This document shows, in pieces, positions 24,927-32,631 of a stretch of 35,585 nucleotides of DNA. The stretch's first letter is position 1. Each line of letters begins with the position of its first letter. This stretch comes from Pelotomaculum_B sp964543575 (GTDB taxonomy: Bacteria; Bacillota; Desulfotomaculia; Desulfotomaculales; Pelotomaculaceae). Under the pieces are notes generated by a model. The model saw only the letters and a list, made by a program, of their open reading frames with translations, ran no database searches and was not told the origin of the DNA. Made by a program: the position numbers and the translations under genes. The stretch is from assembly GCA_964543575.1 (NCBI GenBank), contig CAZIYV010000017.1:1-35585 (forward strand), written 5' to 3'.

Positions 24927-25218
24927 ATTATCACAATCCTGTGCCAAATTTACTTTATAACCTGAATTAGACAATAAGCCATATCCATATTTCGCCACGA
25001 CAAAACATTATCCTGCAATACAAATTATATTTTGGTTCTAATGTTATTATATGTTGAGCCCCCTCTATAGCTTTTCAACCCTATCCTGCGAATAATCTAT
25101 AATATAAATAAATGGAGCTATTTTCCTGGACAGATTGTTGATTTACTATTATTGTATTTCTAAACTATAGAGATTTGAAGTTTTTTGAAAAAGCTAAATA
25201 AATTTATAGGAGACTGCC

Positions 25219-26589
25219 GTGTGTAAAGAACCTCTGTCAGTAGGAAGATCAACAAACTTTAAAGGAGGTTGGGCGAAAACCATGGAAGGCAAAGATATTT
25301 CCCTGGAGTTGTTCCTGGAAAAGAAATTTTTGCCAGTGCTGCTGGCAGTTGTTGAAAAATCCGCACAAGTATTCAGGATGGGTACAGGTGACACGCTGAA
25401 ACTGACCCTGGCAGCTGAAGAAATCTTTACATACCTTTGTAAAAATGCGGGAGACAATGAAAAGATAGGTATCCACTGTCAAAACGGCGGCTATTATGTA
25501 CGGCTGGACCTTGTATTCCAAATAAAAAGCTTCAACCTTAGAGCTTTAAATCTTAATTCTAATTCTTCAATGAGTGACCAAGCCTGGCTTGAAGAAATGG
25601 GGCTTTTAATCGCGGCGCGTTCAATAGATTATTTACAGTTAACTAAGGAATACCCGGATAAAATGAGGTTGTCACTGTGGAAAGAAAAAACCTATCCCCT
25701 CCTGGTGAAACAGCAAATCCAAGCTTTGGCGCCAGCAGAAAAGTTTTCTGTCCGTGCCGCCGGGGTTGAGGAATTGAAGGAATTCTGCCAGCGTGTTATA
25801 GGACTTTGTCCGGCTCATGGGTATCCTTCCTTTTTATATTTCCCGGGTAAATTCGTAGATATGATCGCCAGTGGAGAATACGCCGCTTTGATCGCCTTTG
25901 ACGAAAAAGAAAGCGTCAGAGGCGGAATTATCTGGACAGTAAGCGGAGGTAAAACTATAGAGTGCTTTGGCCCCTATGTATTTGCTCCATGGCCGGGAAT
26001 GAATGAAGCGCTGCTGGATGAATTTATTGCCAGGGCCGGCCGTTCCGAAGCGCCTGGAATCATTAACCGCCATACGGTACCGGAAATAGCCACGAAGTAT
26101 TTTGAATTACTTGGCTCCACCAAATTTTACAAGGCGGACGGAACAGTAACTGAGCGCCTGGCCTATTACCGGCAGCTAAGTGAAGACGCGGGCAGCAGGG
26201 TATGGGCACACGCGGACTTACTTAACTTCCTGCGCAAGGAATATGAACGCCTGTTTTTGCCCCGTGATATTCATACCGCCTGCAGTCAAGGCGAACAGAA
26301 AAACACATATTCAGTATTTGCTACCGAGTTTGACCTGGTACAAGATCAGGTTGTGCTGCGTATGCTTATGCCGGGGGAAGACGCGGGTGAGAACCTGAGC
26401 AACCATCTTATGGCCTTGCAAAAAGAGAAACGCCTTAATACCTATATGGAGATAGACCTTGGCCAAGCCTGGCAGGTTGACATTGTCCCAAACCTGTTTC
26501 AATGCGGCTTTAAACCCCGCCTGCTCCTTCCCTATGCGGGGGAGCGAGATCTGCTATTATTTCAGTATGAGGCCGGTGACCTGATATGA
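25219..26589 (+). CDS. protein with degenerate HATPase-like N-terminus and GNAT-like region, function unknown
   Basis: 456 residues from the GTG at 25219 (AGGAG 6 bases upstream); an in-frame ATG at 25282 follows AAAGGAGG but at 13 bases. Residues about 25-160 resemble an anti-sigma-factor (RsbW-type) HATPase: TGDTLKLTLAAEEIFTYLCK corresponds to the N box but lacks the metal-binding Asn, and EEMGLLIAARSIDYLQLTKE to the end of the fold. Residues about 178-310 look like a GNAT acyltransferase (ALIAFDEKESVRGGIIW, ECFGPYVFAPWPGMNEALL), and the C-terminal ~100 residues may be a second such unit. Its stop overlaps the next gene's start (ATGA), so the two are coupled. Domain names are by eye and uncertain. 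Confidence 0.6.
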   Translation: MCKEPLSVGRSTNFKGGWAKTMEGKDISLELFLEKKFLPVLLAVVEKSAQVFRMGTGDTLKLTLAAEEIFTYLCKNAGDNEKIGIHCQNGGYYVRLDLVFQIKSFNLRALNLNSNSSMSDQAWLEEMGLLIAARSIDYLQLTKEYPDKMRLSLWKEKTYPLLVKQQIQALAPAEKFSVRAAGVEELKEFCQRVIGLCPAHGYPSFLYFPGKFVDMIASGEYAALIAFDEKESVRGGIIWTVSGGKTIECFGPYVFAPWPGMNEALLDEFIARAGRSEAPGIINRHTVPEIATKYFELLGSTKFYKADGTVTERLAYYRQLSEDAGSRVWAHADLLNFLRKEYERLFLPRDIHTACSQGEQKNTYSVFATEFDLVQDQVVLRMLMPGEDAGENLSNHLMALQKEKRLNTYMEIDLGQAWQVDIVPNLFQCGFKPRLLLPYAGERDLLLFQYEAGDLI

Positions 26590-27692
26590 GCAGTAATTCT
26601 CTCGAAACCCTGGTTCCCGCCTATATTAAGACATTTGAAGCCTATATTCCAAGCAAGCCTGACCCAGAACTCAAAAAGCTGTATGGTTGTTCCCGTCTCT
26701 ACCGGCTTAACAATAACGAAAACCCCCTGGGTCCACCACCAGCGGCACAGGAGGCCCTGCACAATTTTGAAACCCATCGGGCCGCGGTTTACCCCAGCGG
26801 GGATGCTTATTACCTGCGGCTAAAGCTGGCTGAAAAACACGGGCTGCACCCGGATCAAATCCTCGTCGGCAATGGCGCCAACGAGGTGATTGCCTTTGTG
26901 ATCAAGGCCTTTTGTGAAGCGGGTGACAATATTATCACCGCTGATAAAACATTTGCCGTTTATGAGTGGGTTGCCATCTTTTCAGGGTTTGAAGCCCGGC
27001 TTGTACCTCTTAAAAAATTCGGGTTCGATGATCAAGCCATGCTGGAACAGATTGATCAGCGGACCAAAATTATATTCATCTGTAATCCCAATAATCCGAC
27101 CGGATCGTACTGGAATAAAGAGAATCTGCGCAATTTTCTAAAGCAGGTTAGCGGCCGTCAAATTGTTGTTGTCGACGAGGCTTACATAGAGTTTGTGGAA
27201 AAAGAGGATTTTCCGGATGGTATCTCGCTGCTTGACGAGTACCCCAACCTGGTTGTTTTCCGGACCTTTTCCAAAATGTACGGTCTGGCTGGGCTGAGGA
27301 TCGGCTACCTGGCGGGAAACCTTAACGTAGTCAATATCATCCGCCGGGCCTGTGTTGTTTATTCCGTCAACTCACTGGCGCAGGAGGCTGCCTTGCTGGC
27401 GCTGGATGATGAAGACCATATCAACAGGACCCGCAGGCTGGTACGTGAGGAAAAAGCATACCTGGGCAGTGAATTGAAACGTATTAACCTCCCCTGTAAC
27501 ATCGGTGAGGGCAATTATATTATGGTGCAAGTGCCCTTTAGTGACACCCTGGCCTACCGCAAACTGATGGCGCAGGGAATCATGATCCGTTCTATGACCG
27601 GCTTCCGGTTTCCCCAGTATATCCGCGTAACCATTGCCCAACATGAGGCTATGAAAGCCTTTATTGAAGGGCTGGAAAGGATACTCCCATAA
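26586..27692 (+). CDS. histidinol-phosphate aminotransferase family PLP enzyme
   Basis: 368 residues, class I/II aminotransferase of the HisC subgroup. Motifs: LNNNENPLGPPPAAQEAL near residue 40, ICNPNNPTGSYW, VVVDEAYIEFVE (Asp that contacts the PLP ring nitrogen), and FRTFSKMYGLAGLRIGYLAG with the PLP-binding Lys; an Arg in the C-terminal YIRVTIAQHEAM fits the carboxylate-binding residue. Not in a histidine operon; instead coupled by an ATGA overlap to the HATPase/GNAT-like gene, so it may serve a special pathway (aromatic or phospho-amino acid). Substrate not assignable from sequence. Confidence 0.85.
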   Translation: MSSNSLETLVPAYIKTFEAYIPSKPDPELKKLYGCSRLYRLNNNENPLGPPPAAQEALHNFETHRAAVYPSGDAYYLRLKLAEKHGLHPDQILVGNGANEVIAFVIKAFCEAGDNIITADKTFAVYEWVAIFSGFEARLVPLKKFGFDDQAMLEQIDQRTKIIFICNPNNPTGSYWNKENLRNFLKQVSGRQIVVVDEAYIEFVEKEDFPDGISLLDEYPNLVVFRTFSKMYGLAGLRIGYLAGNLNVVNIIRRACVVYSVNSLAQEAALLALDDEDHINRTRRLVREEKAYLGSELKRINLPCNIGEGNYIMVQVPFSDTLAYRKLMAQGIMIRSMTGFRFPQYIRVTIAQHEAMKAFIEGLERILP

Positions 27693-27784
27693 GAACAAAG
27701 GCAATTAAGAATATTCCTATTTACAGCTCACCCTTACACACACGTGGCATACGAGCTGCGTGACTAAGGAAAAATATATTCCTA

Positions 27785-27829
27785 TTAAAACAAAAACTAT
27801 AACCCGGCTCATATGCCTGGTTATAGTTT
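27785..27829 (-). terminator. terminator for the cysteine-repeat gene
   Basis: AAACTATAACC (27794-27804) pairs perfectly with GGTTATAGTTT (27819-27829) around a 14-base loop. In minus-strand sense it is followed by TTTTTGTTTT, so it fits termination of the gene at 27879; the T run on the plus strand is missing. Confidence 0.7.
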
Positions 27830-27878
27830 ACACGGGTGAACACCTTAGATGATAATAAGTAGAGCTGTACGTACCTAC

Positions 27879-28373
27879 CTAAGATTTTGTCACTGTTGTT
27901 ACTTCGTTACTGTATCCGACCTTCTTGCCCCATTCATTAACAGCCTCCACGTGCCACACCACGGTAACTCCTGGTTTAAGTCCGGAAACAATGACAGGTG
28001 TGGGAAAGTCTGCCTTAATACCTTTGTATATTTTGCCTTTTTTATCTTCTGCCTTGTAGTACACATTAAGCTTTTTTGTTCCGCTGGGTAAAGCTCCCCA
28101 ACATACAGCAAACTGACCGGCACTTAAACCATCAGTACTGTTTGTACAGTCTGATGCGGTAATTGGAGGAATGCAGACACCATTATCCCATATACCGCTA
28201 TTGTTTTTACATTTAGCCTCCTCCGCTGATATACAACGACCATCTTCCCATCTGCCACCCTGTTTGCGGCAATCAAGTTCTTCCTTGCTGATGCATTGTC
28301 CATGCAGCCAGACGCCTCCCGACGCTTCACATTGAGCTTGATCCTGGCTAGTACCTCGTTGATCCCGTGTCAA
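27879..28373 (-). CDS. protein with three 20-residue cysteine repeats and a C-terminal fibronectin-III-like domain
   Basis: 164 residues from the TTG at 28373 (AGGGTGG 8 bases upstream); a GTG at 28385 lacks spacing for a ribosome site. Residues 15-67 hold three exact 20-residue repeats: C-x4-G-[GI]-x-W-x2-G-x-C pattern with cysteine pairs 15/27, 35/47 and 55/67, joined by IS(K/A)EE linkers. Residues about 85-164 look like an Fn3 domain (GLSAGQFAVCWGALPSGTKK, GLKPGVTVVWHVEAVNEWGK). No signal peptide or membrane segment is visible from either start. Such pairing of small disulfide-type repeats with Fn3 suggests a surface or extracellular role, but export is not evident. Function unknown. Confidence 0.75.
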   Translation of the reverse strand: MTRDQRGTSQDQAQCEASGGVWLHGQCISKEELDCRKQGGRWEDGRCISAEEAKCKNNSGIWDNGVCIPPITASDCTNSTDGLSAGQFAVCWGALPSGTKKLNVYYKAEDKKGKIYKGIKADFPTPVIVSGLKPGVTVVWHVEAVNEWGKKVGYSNEVTTVTKS

Positions 28374-28525
28374 TTTTATTACCACCCTTCTCTTTAAGGT
28401 ATATTATTCCATTATCGCTCTTCCTGTGCAGCGTACTACATTATTTTCCATCATAAAAAGCATCTTCACAAAACGATGAAATCCCATCCTCATTTTTCAT
28501 CTCAAACCGGTTGAATTACAGGGGC

Positions 28526-28556
28526 AAAAAAATAGGCCTCAGATCCCTGAAGCCTA
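28526..28556 (-). terminator. terminator after tRNA-Pro
   Basis: In minus-strand sense TAGGCTTCAG pairs with CTGAGGCCTA around GGAT, followed by seven T. It ends the tRNA transcript. Confidence 0.88.
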
Positions 28557-28567
28557 GATTTTTAAAC

Positions 28568-28645
28568 TGGTCGGAGCGACACGACTCGAACGTGCGGCCT
28601 CTACCACCCCAAGGTAGCGCTCTAGCCAAACTGAGCTACGCCCCG
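28568..28645 (-). tRNA. tRNA-Pro (anticodon GGG), CCA encoded
   Basis: Reverse complement folds as a full cloverleaf. Acceptor CGGGGCG pairs with CGCTCCG (one G-T), D arm GCTC/GAGC, anticodon stem CTACC/GGTAG with loop TTGGGGT giving GGG, T arm GCACG/CGTGT with loop TTCGAGT, discriminator A, and genomic CCA. 78 bases with its own promoter and terminator. Confidence 0.96.
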
Positions 28646-28669
28646 TTGTTTGCTTTGCATGTATAAAGA

Positions 28670-28698
28670 ATTTTACCGTTTTCGGTGTTAAAAGTCAA
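28670..28698 (-). promoter_or_regulatory. sigma-A promoter of tRNA-Pro
   Basis: Minus-strand TTGACT (28693-28698), 17-base spacer, TAAAAT (28670-28675), 24 bases before the tRNA 5' end. Both hexamers match at five of six positions. Confidence 0.75.
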
Positions 28699-28718
28699 GG
28701 AAAGAAGCAATTCTATTT

Positions 28719-29450
28719 TTAGACTTTAGTAAAAACAAAGGTACCGAATCCAAGGTGGCTGCGGTTGGCCAACATAAGTATTTTATACCTAAAAAGCAGG
28801 CTTTTCAGTTCCCAGTTTGTTCTCAACTCTGGCGAAGCTTCCCGGTGCGGATCCACATAGAGCATTTCTTTTATATTATCCAGCACTCCGGGCAGCTTAT
28901 TCTGTTCAATTACCTCCCTTTTAAAACCTGCTTTTTCAAATTTTGCAATCCATTCTCCTAGAGAGGGGACTTGAGACACACCACAGATATCCATTATTTG
29001 TTCCTTGGCCAGTCGAGGCAGTGAATCAAGCGCCAGCAGCTCAACATCTATAACAAATCCACCTCTTTTTAATACCCGGAAACATTCTTTAAGAGCTTTC
29101 TCAGGCGGTAAAAAAATCAGCAACGATTCTATCAGGATTAAATCGGCGACTTCATTACGAAAGGGCATATTAAGAGCATCGCCAAGCATAAAATTCACAT
29201 CGGCCATTTCCTTGGAAGATCTCCTTTTTGCCTTGCTAATCATCTTTTCGGAATTATCGAGACCAAAAACATGAGCGCCAAATTTTTTCGATAGATAACA
29301 TGCGGTTCTACCTGTACCGCAGCCGATGTCCAGGACGATAGTGTTTTTATGAATAGTAAATTTGTTTAATACTTTTACCGTGTGGGAAAACCCGCCGGGG
29401 TGCAAATTACCGTAGCCCAAGGCAGTTATTGCTTTAAGATATGCATTCAT
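28719..29450 (-). CDS. class I SAM-dependent methyltransferase
   Basis: 243 residues, Rossmann-type methyltransferase. The SAM site is VLDIGCGTGRTACYLSKK (about residues 39-56), followed by GLDNSEKMI, then DALNMPFRNEVADLILIESL and LKECFRVLKRGG, the order seen in UbiE/Methyltransf_11 proteins. The C-terminal ~80 residues are not diagnostic. ATG at 29450 with AGAGGG about 8 bases upstream. Lies alone between the tRNA and a small divergent gene, so the substrate (small molecule or lipid) cannot be told. Confidence 0.87.
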   Translation of the reverse strand: MNAYLKAITALGYGNLHPGGFSHTVKVLNKFTIHKNTIVLDIGCGTGRTACYLSKKFGAHVFGLDNSEKMISKAKRRSSKEMADVNFMLGDALNMPFRNEVADLILIESLLIFLPPEKALKECFRVLKRGGFVIDVELLALDSLPRLAKEQIMDICGVSQVPSLGEWIAKFEKAGFKREVIEQNKLPGVLDNIKEMLYVDPHREASPELRTNWELKSLLFRYKILMLANRSHLGFGTFVFTKV

Positions 29451-29666
29451 ATAATATCCCTCTTTAAGTTTTTTAATTATATATCCTATGTTAAATAGTT
29501 GTTATGGGTTACCTTTAATATAGATTGATAGATAAAACCAGGTATATAATGGTATTGATGCCATATATAAGTACCTTTCAAACAACATCTGGATCTGACT
29601 ACAAAATATACATCGTTTTTTTATTACTGAATAGGAAAACACTATGCTAAAGGGAGGTGTTCTTTT

Positions 29667-29822
29667 ATGTTTGATAAGGAAATGTCTCATACCCATGTCG
29701 CACTAATGACAATCGCATCCATAGCGTTAACCCTTCCGTTTATTTACTACGCCAAGGATATTGCCAGATCCCTGCGTGTAATTGCGGAAAACAAATCCCC
29801 GGAAAGGGAAACAAACAGTTAA
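29667..29822 (+). CDS. 51-residue single-pass membrane protein
   Basis: Not long enough for usual gene calling. ATG at 29667 with AAAGGGAGGTG 7 bases upstream, a strong ribosome site. The product starts MFDKEMSHTHVALMTIASIA, continues LTLPFIYYAKDIARSLRVIA and ends ENKSPERETNS. It has one hydrophobic helix (about residues 11-28) and a charged C-terminal tail. A convergent-capable terminator follows. No family recognised. The 220 bases upstream, divergent from the methyltransferase, are AT-rich and probably hold both promoters. Confidence 0.7.
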   Translation: MFDKEMSHTHVALMTIASIALTLPFIYYAKDIARSLRVIAENKSPERETNS

Positions 29823-29865
29823 ACGAACCGATAATAACCGCAAACATATTTTCAGGCAATAATTA

Positions 29866-29903
29866 AAGCAGGCCTTTTTCCGTTTGAGAAAAAAGGCCTG
29901 TTT
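29866..29903. terminator. bidirectional terminator between the small membrane gene and the channel gene
   Basis: CAGGCCTTTTTC (29869-29880) pairs with GAAAAAAGGCCTG (29888-29900), with A/T runs inside the stem and TTT on the right. It lies between two convergent genes and can serve both. Confidence 0.7.
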
Positions 29904-29921
29904 CATCATGAAAAGTTAAAT

Positions 29922-30923
29922 CTATTCCCCTGCAACTAACTTTTCCAGCAGGGACAACTGCTCCGCCTCCCCGAATAATACCAGGATATCTCCTGCCATA
30001 AAGACCTCGGAAGCACCAGGATTGATGATATTCTGACTCTCCCGCCTGATTGCCAGCACCATTATGCCGTAGTCGTCCCTGATCCGGGAGTCCTTTAATT
30101 TCTTGCCAACCAGCGTTGATTTATTGTTTAAATATAATTCCTCTAAATTAAGGTTGTTTTCGTGGTCGTCAAACAGGGTCTCAACAATCGCCACACTTGC
30201 CGGCTTAAGTGAGGCCAGCGCCATCCGGTTGCCGGCTATGGCGGAAGGACTGACCACAGTGTCGGCGCCTGCCCTCTTCAGCCTTGCAACTGATTCCGGG
30301 CGGGTGGCCCTGGTCACGACATGGGCTTTAGGGTTAGAATCCTTACAAGAGATAGTGATCAATAAGCTGCCCGCGTCATCGGGTATAGTGGTAATGACAC
30401 CCCTGGCCTCAGTCACTCCGGCCATATGCAGAATTCTCTCTTCCGTGGCGTCGCCGGCTATAAATAAAACATTGCCCTCGGAGCGAATCCCCTCCAGGAT
30501 TGTGGGGTCTTTTTCAATAACCACAAAATCTTTTTTCTTCCTGATTAATTCCCTGATAACTTCCTTACCGACCCGTCCGGCGCCGCAGACTATGATATGA
30601 TCTTTTAATCTCGCTATTTGCTTGACCATTCTCCTCTTCCCCCATATATCGGAAATATGCCCTTCGACCATACCAGACAGCGATGTGCTGAGCACATAAG
30701 TCAGAAAGCCAAAGCCTAACACCGCAAGGAACATTGTAATTAATCTGCCGGCTCTCGTTGACGGCATCACGTCATTATACCCGGTAGTGGTGACAGAGCT
30801 CATGACAAGCCATAAAGAATCCATCCAGCTTTTCTCTTCCAGCGAGACAAAGTAAAAAACGGAGGCAGATATGATAAAGACCAGCACAAAAACCGCATAA
30901 AGAATCGGACGTATTGATGGCAT
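29922..30923 (-). CDS. two-TM potassium channel with RCK (TrkA-N and TrkA-C) domains
   Basis: 333 residues from the ATG at 30923 (GAGGTG 8 bases upstream; a TTG at 30929 lies too close). TM1 at about residues 7-27, a pore loop, and TM2 at about 58-82. The filter reads Thr46-Thr47-Gly48-Tyr49-Asn50-Asp51, so the third filter glycine of the usual TVGYGD is Asn. The TrkA-N domain begins DHIIVCGAGRVGKEVIREL (about residue 105), a Rossmann nucleotide-binding loop, with GDATEERILHMAGV further on; the TrkA-C domain ends the protein (MAGDILVLFGEAEQL). MthK-like architecture; ion selectivity is open because of the filter change. Confidence 0.9.
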   Translation of the reverse strand: MPSIRPILYAVFVLVFIISASVFYFVSLEEKSWMDSLWLVMSSVTTTGYNDVMPSTRAGRLITMFLAVLGFGFLTYVLSTSLSGMVEGHISDIWGKRRMVKQIARLKDHIIVCGAGRVGKEVIRELIRKKKDFVVIEKDPTILEGIRSEGNVLFIAGDATEERILHMAGVTEARGVITTIPDDAGSLLITISCKDSNPKAHVVTRATRPESVARLKRAGADTVVSPSAIAGNRMALASLKPASVAIVETLFDDHENNLNLEELYLNNKSTLVGKKLKDSRIRDDYGIMVLAIRRESQNIINPGASEVFMAGDILVLFGEAEQLSLLEKLVAGE

Positions 30924-30940
30924 AAACAAAACACCTCAAT

Positions 30941-31078
30941 TTAGTCGTCGGTCGTCAGTCGTCGGACGCAGGTATATTCTGCATTTCTTTGGGGTCATTT
31001 AACCCCTTAGATTATCTTTCAGCCTCAAGTCCCACGTCCCATTTCCCACGTCTCACGTCCCAAATCTCACGTCCCAAG
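30941..31078 (-). repeat. dispersed intergenic repeat, copy B
   Basis: Begins with GTCGTC/GTCAG units, then GGACGCAGGTATATTCTGCA (30964-30983), GGGGTCATTTAACC (30991-31004), and a train of TCCCACGTC/CTCACGTC units (31029-31076) ending 2 bases before the stop of the mannosyltransferase gene. ACGTCCCATTTCCCACGTCT at 31034-31053 differs by one base from 8588-8607 in copy A. Same orientation and same setting (between two minus-strand genes) as copy A. Confidence 0.75.
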
Positions 31079-32167
31079 TTAGCTTATCCAACGGCCTACA
31101 GTGAACATAACGCAGATAACTGAGAATACCAATACGGATATAACAGAGTACACTACCACCAACCCGTTTTTATGCAGCAGGTGAGCTAAAGTTATGTAAC
31201 CGGGGAATAAGACTATAATGTATCTGGGCATACCAAGAGGCATGTTATCCACAACGGATGAAAAGGGGATCAAAAAGCCTAACACGAGAAAGATTAAGAA
31301 AGACTTATCCTTAACATATTTGAAGCTTCTTATGATCAAGTACAAAAAAAGAAAAGCCATACCGGATTCAAAAAGGCAGTAGAAATTGCTATCAGTAAAA
31401 AATATTGACAGGTTTAAGAACTGTCCTGCGCCTGGATATTTGAAATGACGGAAGCCCCAGTACTCCCTGTTCAGGGAGTGAGCAAAAGCCATAGGGTCTC
31501 CGGTGTATTTCCATAAAATCGCCATAAATATTAAAAGTGAGGCAGGGATTAGCAGCAGCGGAAAAACCTTTTTAAGATTAATCCTGTAGCCATTGACCTC
31601 ATAATGATAATACAAAAGGGCGAAAAAAGTTACCACACCCAAATTCCTGGTGAGGGCCGCGGCAGCGCCCAAAATAGCGGCGGTAAGCCACCTGTCTTTT
31701 TTGGCGTAATAAAAAGCTCCCAGGGTGAAAGCAAGAAATGGGGCTTCAGAATAAATCGAAGTGAAGAATATTGCGGTGGGAAAGAATAACATGATAAAAA
31801 CAGTGGTGGTGGCAATCTCTTCATTGCTGTCTTCCCTGACCAGGCGGTATAAAAAAAAGCAAGCTATAAAAAGAGCGGTGTTGGAAATGAGAAATCCTGC
31901 TACTACGCCGTTGGCAGTGACTAGGGTGAGCAGACGTATTAATAATGGAAACATCGGGAAAAAGGGTGCGCTGTCAAAATCATAACCCTGGCCAGCTATT
32001 CTTAAAAACCAGCCCGCGTCCCAATGAATCAACGAATCTAAAAGAATATTCGGGTGCAGATTCTCAAAGACAGTCGGCGGAATAGGACCGAGAACATCCC
32101 TGGCCAGCCAGATCAAAAAAATGATGAGCAGTTTGTTCAGTACATACAGGTAGCCGACGCGTTTCAA
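31079..32167 (-). CDS. PIG-V-like membrane mannosyltransferase family protein
   Basis: 362 residues with about nine to ten membrane segments. The sequence SLIHWDAGWFLRIAGQGYDF followed by FFPMFPLLIRLL matches the loop conserved in the Mannosyl_trans2/PIG-V family, lipid-linked-sugar glycosyltransferases of the GT-C type, with Asp in HWDAGW as the probable catalytic residue. Start is a TTG at 32167 with only a weak AGAAG site. Third gene after a GT2 polyprenyl-phosphate glycosyltransferase and a GtrA protein, which together would make and present polyprenyl-P-sugar to this enzyme outside the membrane. Confidence 0.82.
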   Translation of the reverse strand: MKRVGYLYVLNKLLIIFLIWLARDVLGPIPPTVFENLHPNILLDSLIHWDAGWFLRIAGQGYDFDSAPFFPMFPLLIRLLTLVTANGVVAGFLISNTALFIACFFLYRLVREDSNEEIATTTVFIMLFFPTAIFFTSIYSEAPFLAFTLGAFYYAKKDRWLTAAILGAAAALTRNLGVVTFFALLYYHYEVNGYRINLKKVFPLLLIPASLLIFMAILWKYTGDPMAFAHSLNREYWGFRHFKYPGAGQFLNLSIFFTDSNFYCLFESGMAFLFLYLIIRSFKYVKDKSFLIFLVLGFLIPFSSVVDNMPLGMPRYIIVLFPGYITLAHLLHKNGLVVVYSVISVLVFSVICVMFTVGRWIS

Positions 32168-32185
32168 ATCTTCTACTATTACAAA

Positions 32186-32608
32186 CTACCCCCCAGTTGT
32201 CTTGACCACCATCTTGTCCTTGCGGAAAACCCAGAACTTATTTAAAGTGTAATTCAAGGCGAAAGTTATTAGAGTGGCCAAAAACAGAGCCATGGTTTGA
32301 TTTAAAGCTAGGTTTAAGAAAATGTAAAAGGAAGCGCTGTTAAAACCCAGGCTTACAGCATTGACCAGAATAAATTTAACAAACCTGCCTCCCTCATTTT
32401 CAGTACAACTGTCTCTAAATGTCCAGAACCTGTTTAAGAAAAAGCTGTTGATAATGCCGCAGAAATAGCTGAACCCTTTGGCGATAAGATAAAAAAAAGC
32501 ACTCTCACCGGGAAATACCTTAAATATGATTAGATACACAGCCCAGTCAATAAATGTGTTGACACATCCAACCGCGGCAAATTTGCATAACTGAAATAAA
32601 TTTACCAT
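32186..32608 (-). CDS. GtrA-like membrane protein
   Basis: 140 residues with four membrane helices, a GtrA family protein thought to help move polyprenyl-phosphate-linked sugars across the membrane. Typical stretches are CKFAAVGCVNTFIDWAVYLI, NSFFLNRFWTFRD and the repeated NYTLNKFWVFRKD at the end. Between the GT2 gene (23 bases upstream) and the mannosyltransferase (18 bases downstream), so a clear operon member. Confidence 0.92.
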   Translation of the reverse strand: MVNLFQLCKFAAVGCVNTFIDWAVYLIIFKVFPGESAFFYLIAKGFSYFCGIINSFFLNRFWTFRDSCTENEGGRFVKFILVNAVSLGFNSASFYIFLNLALNQTMALFLATLITFALNYTLNKFWVFRKDKMVVKTTGG

Positions 32609-32631
32609 ACCGACTCCAATCTCTTAATTCT

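Noticed and set aside
29518..29560. TTGATA...TATAAT promoter candidate upstream of the 51-residue gene
   Set aside because: The spacer is only 14 bases; no confident -35 at normal distance.
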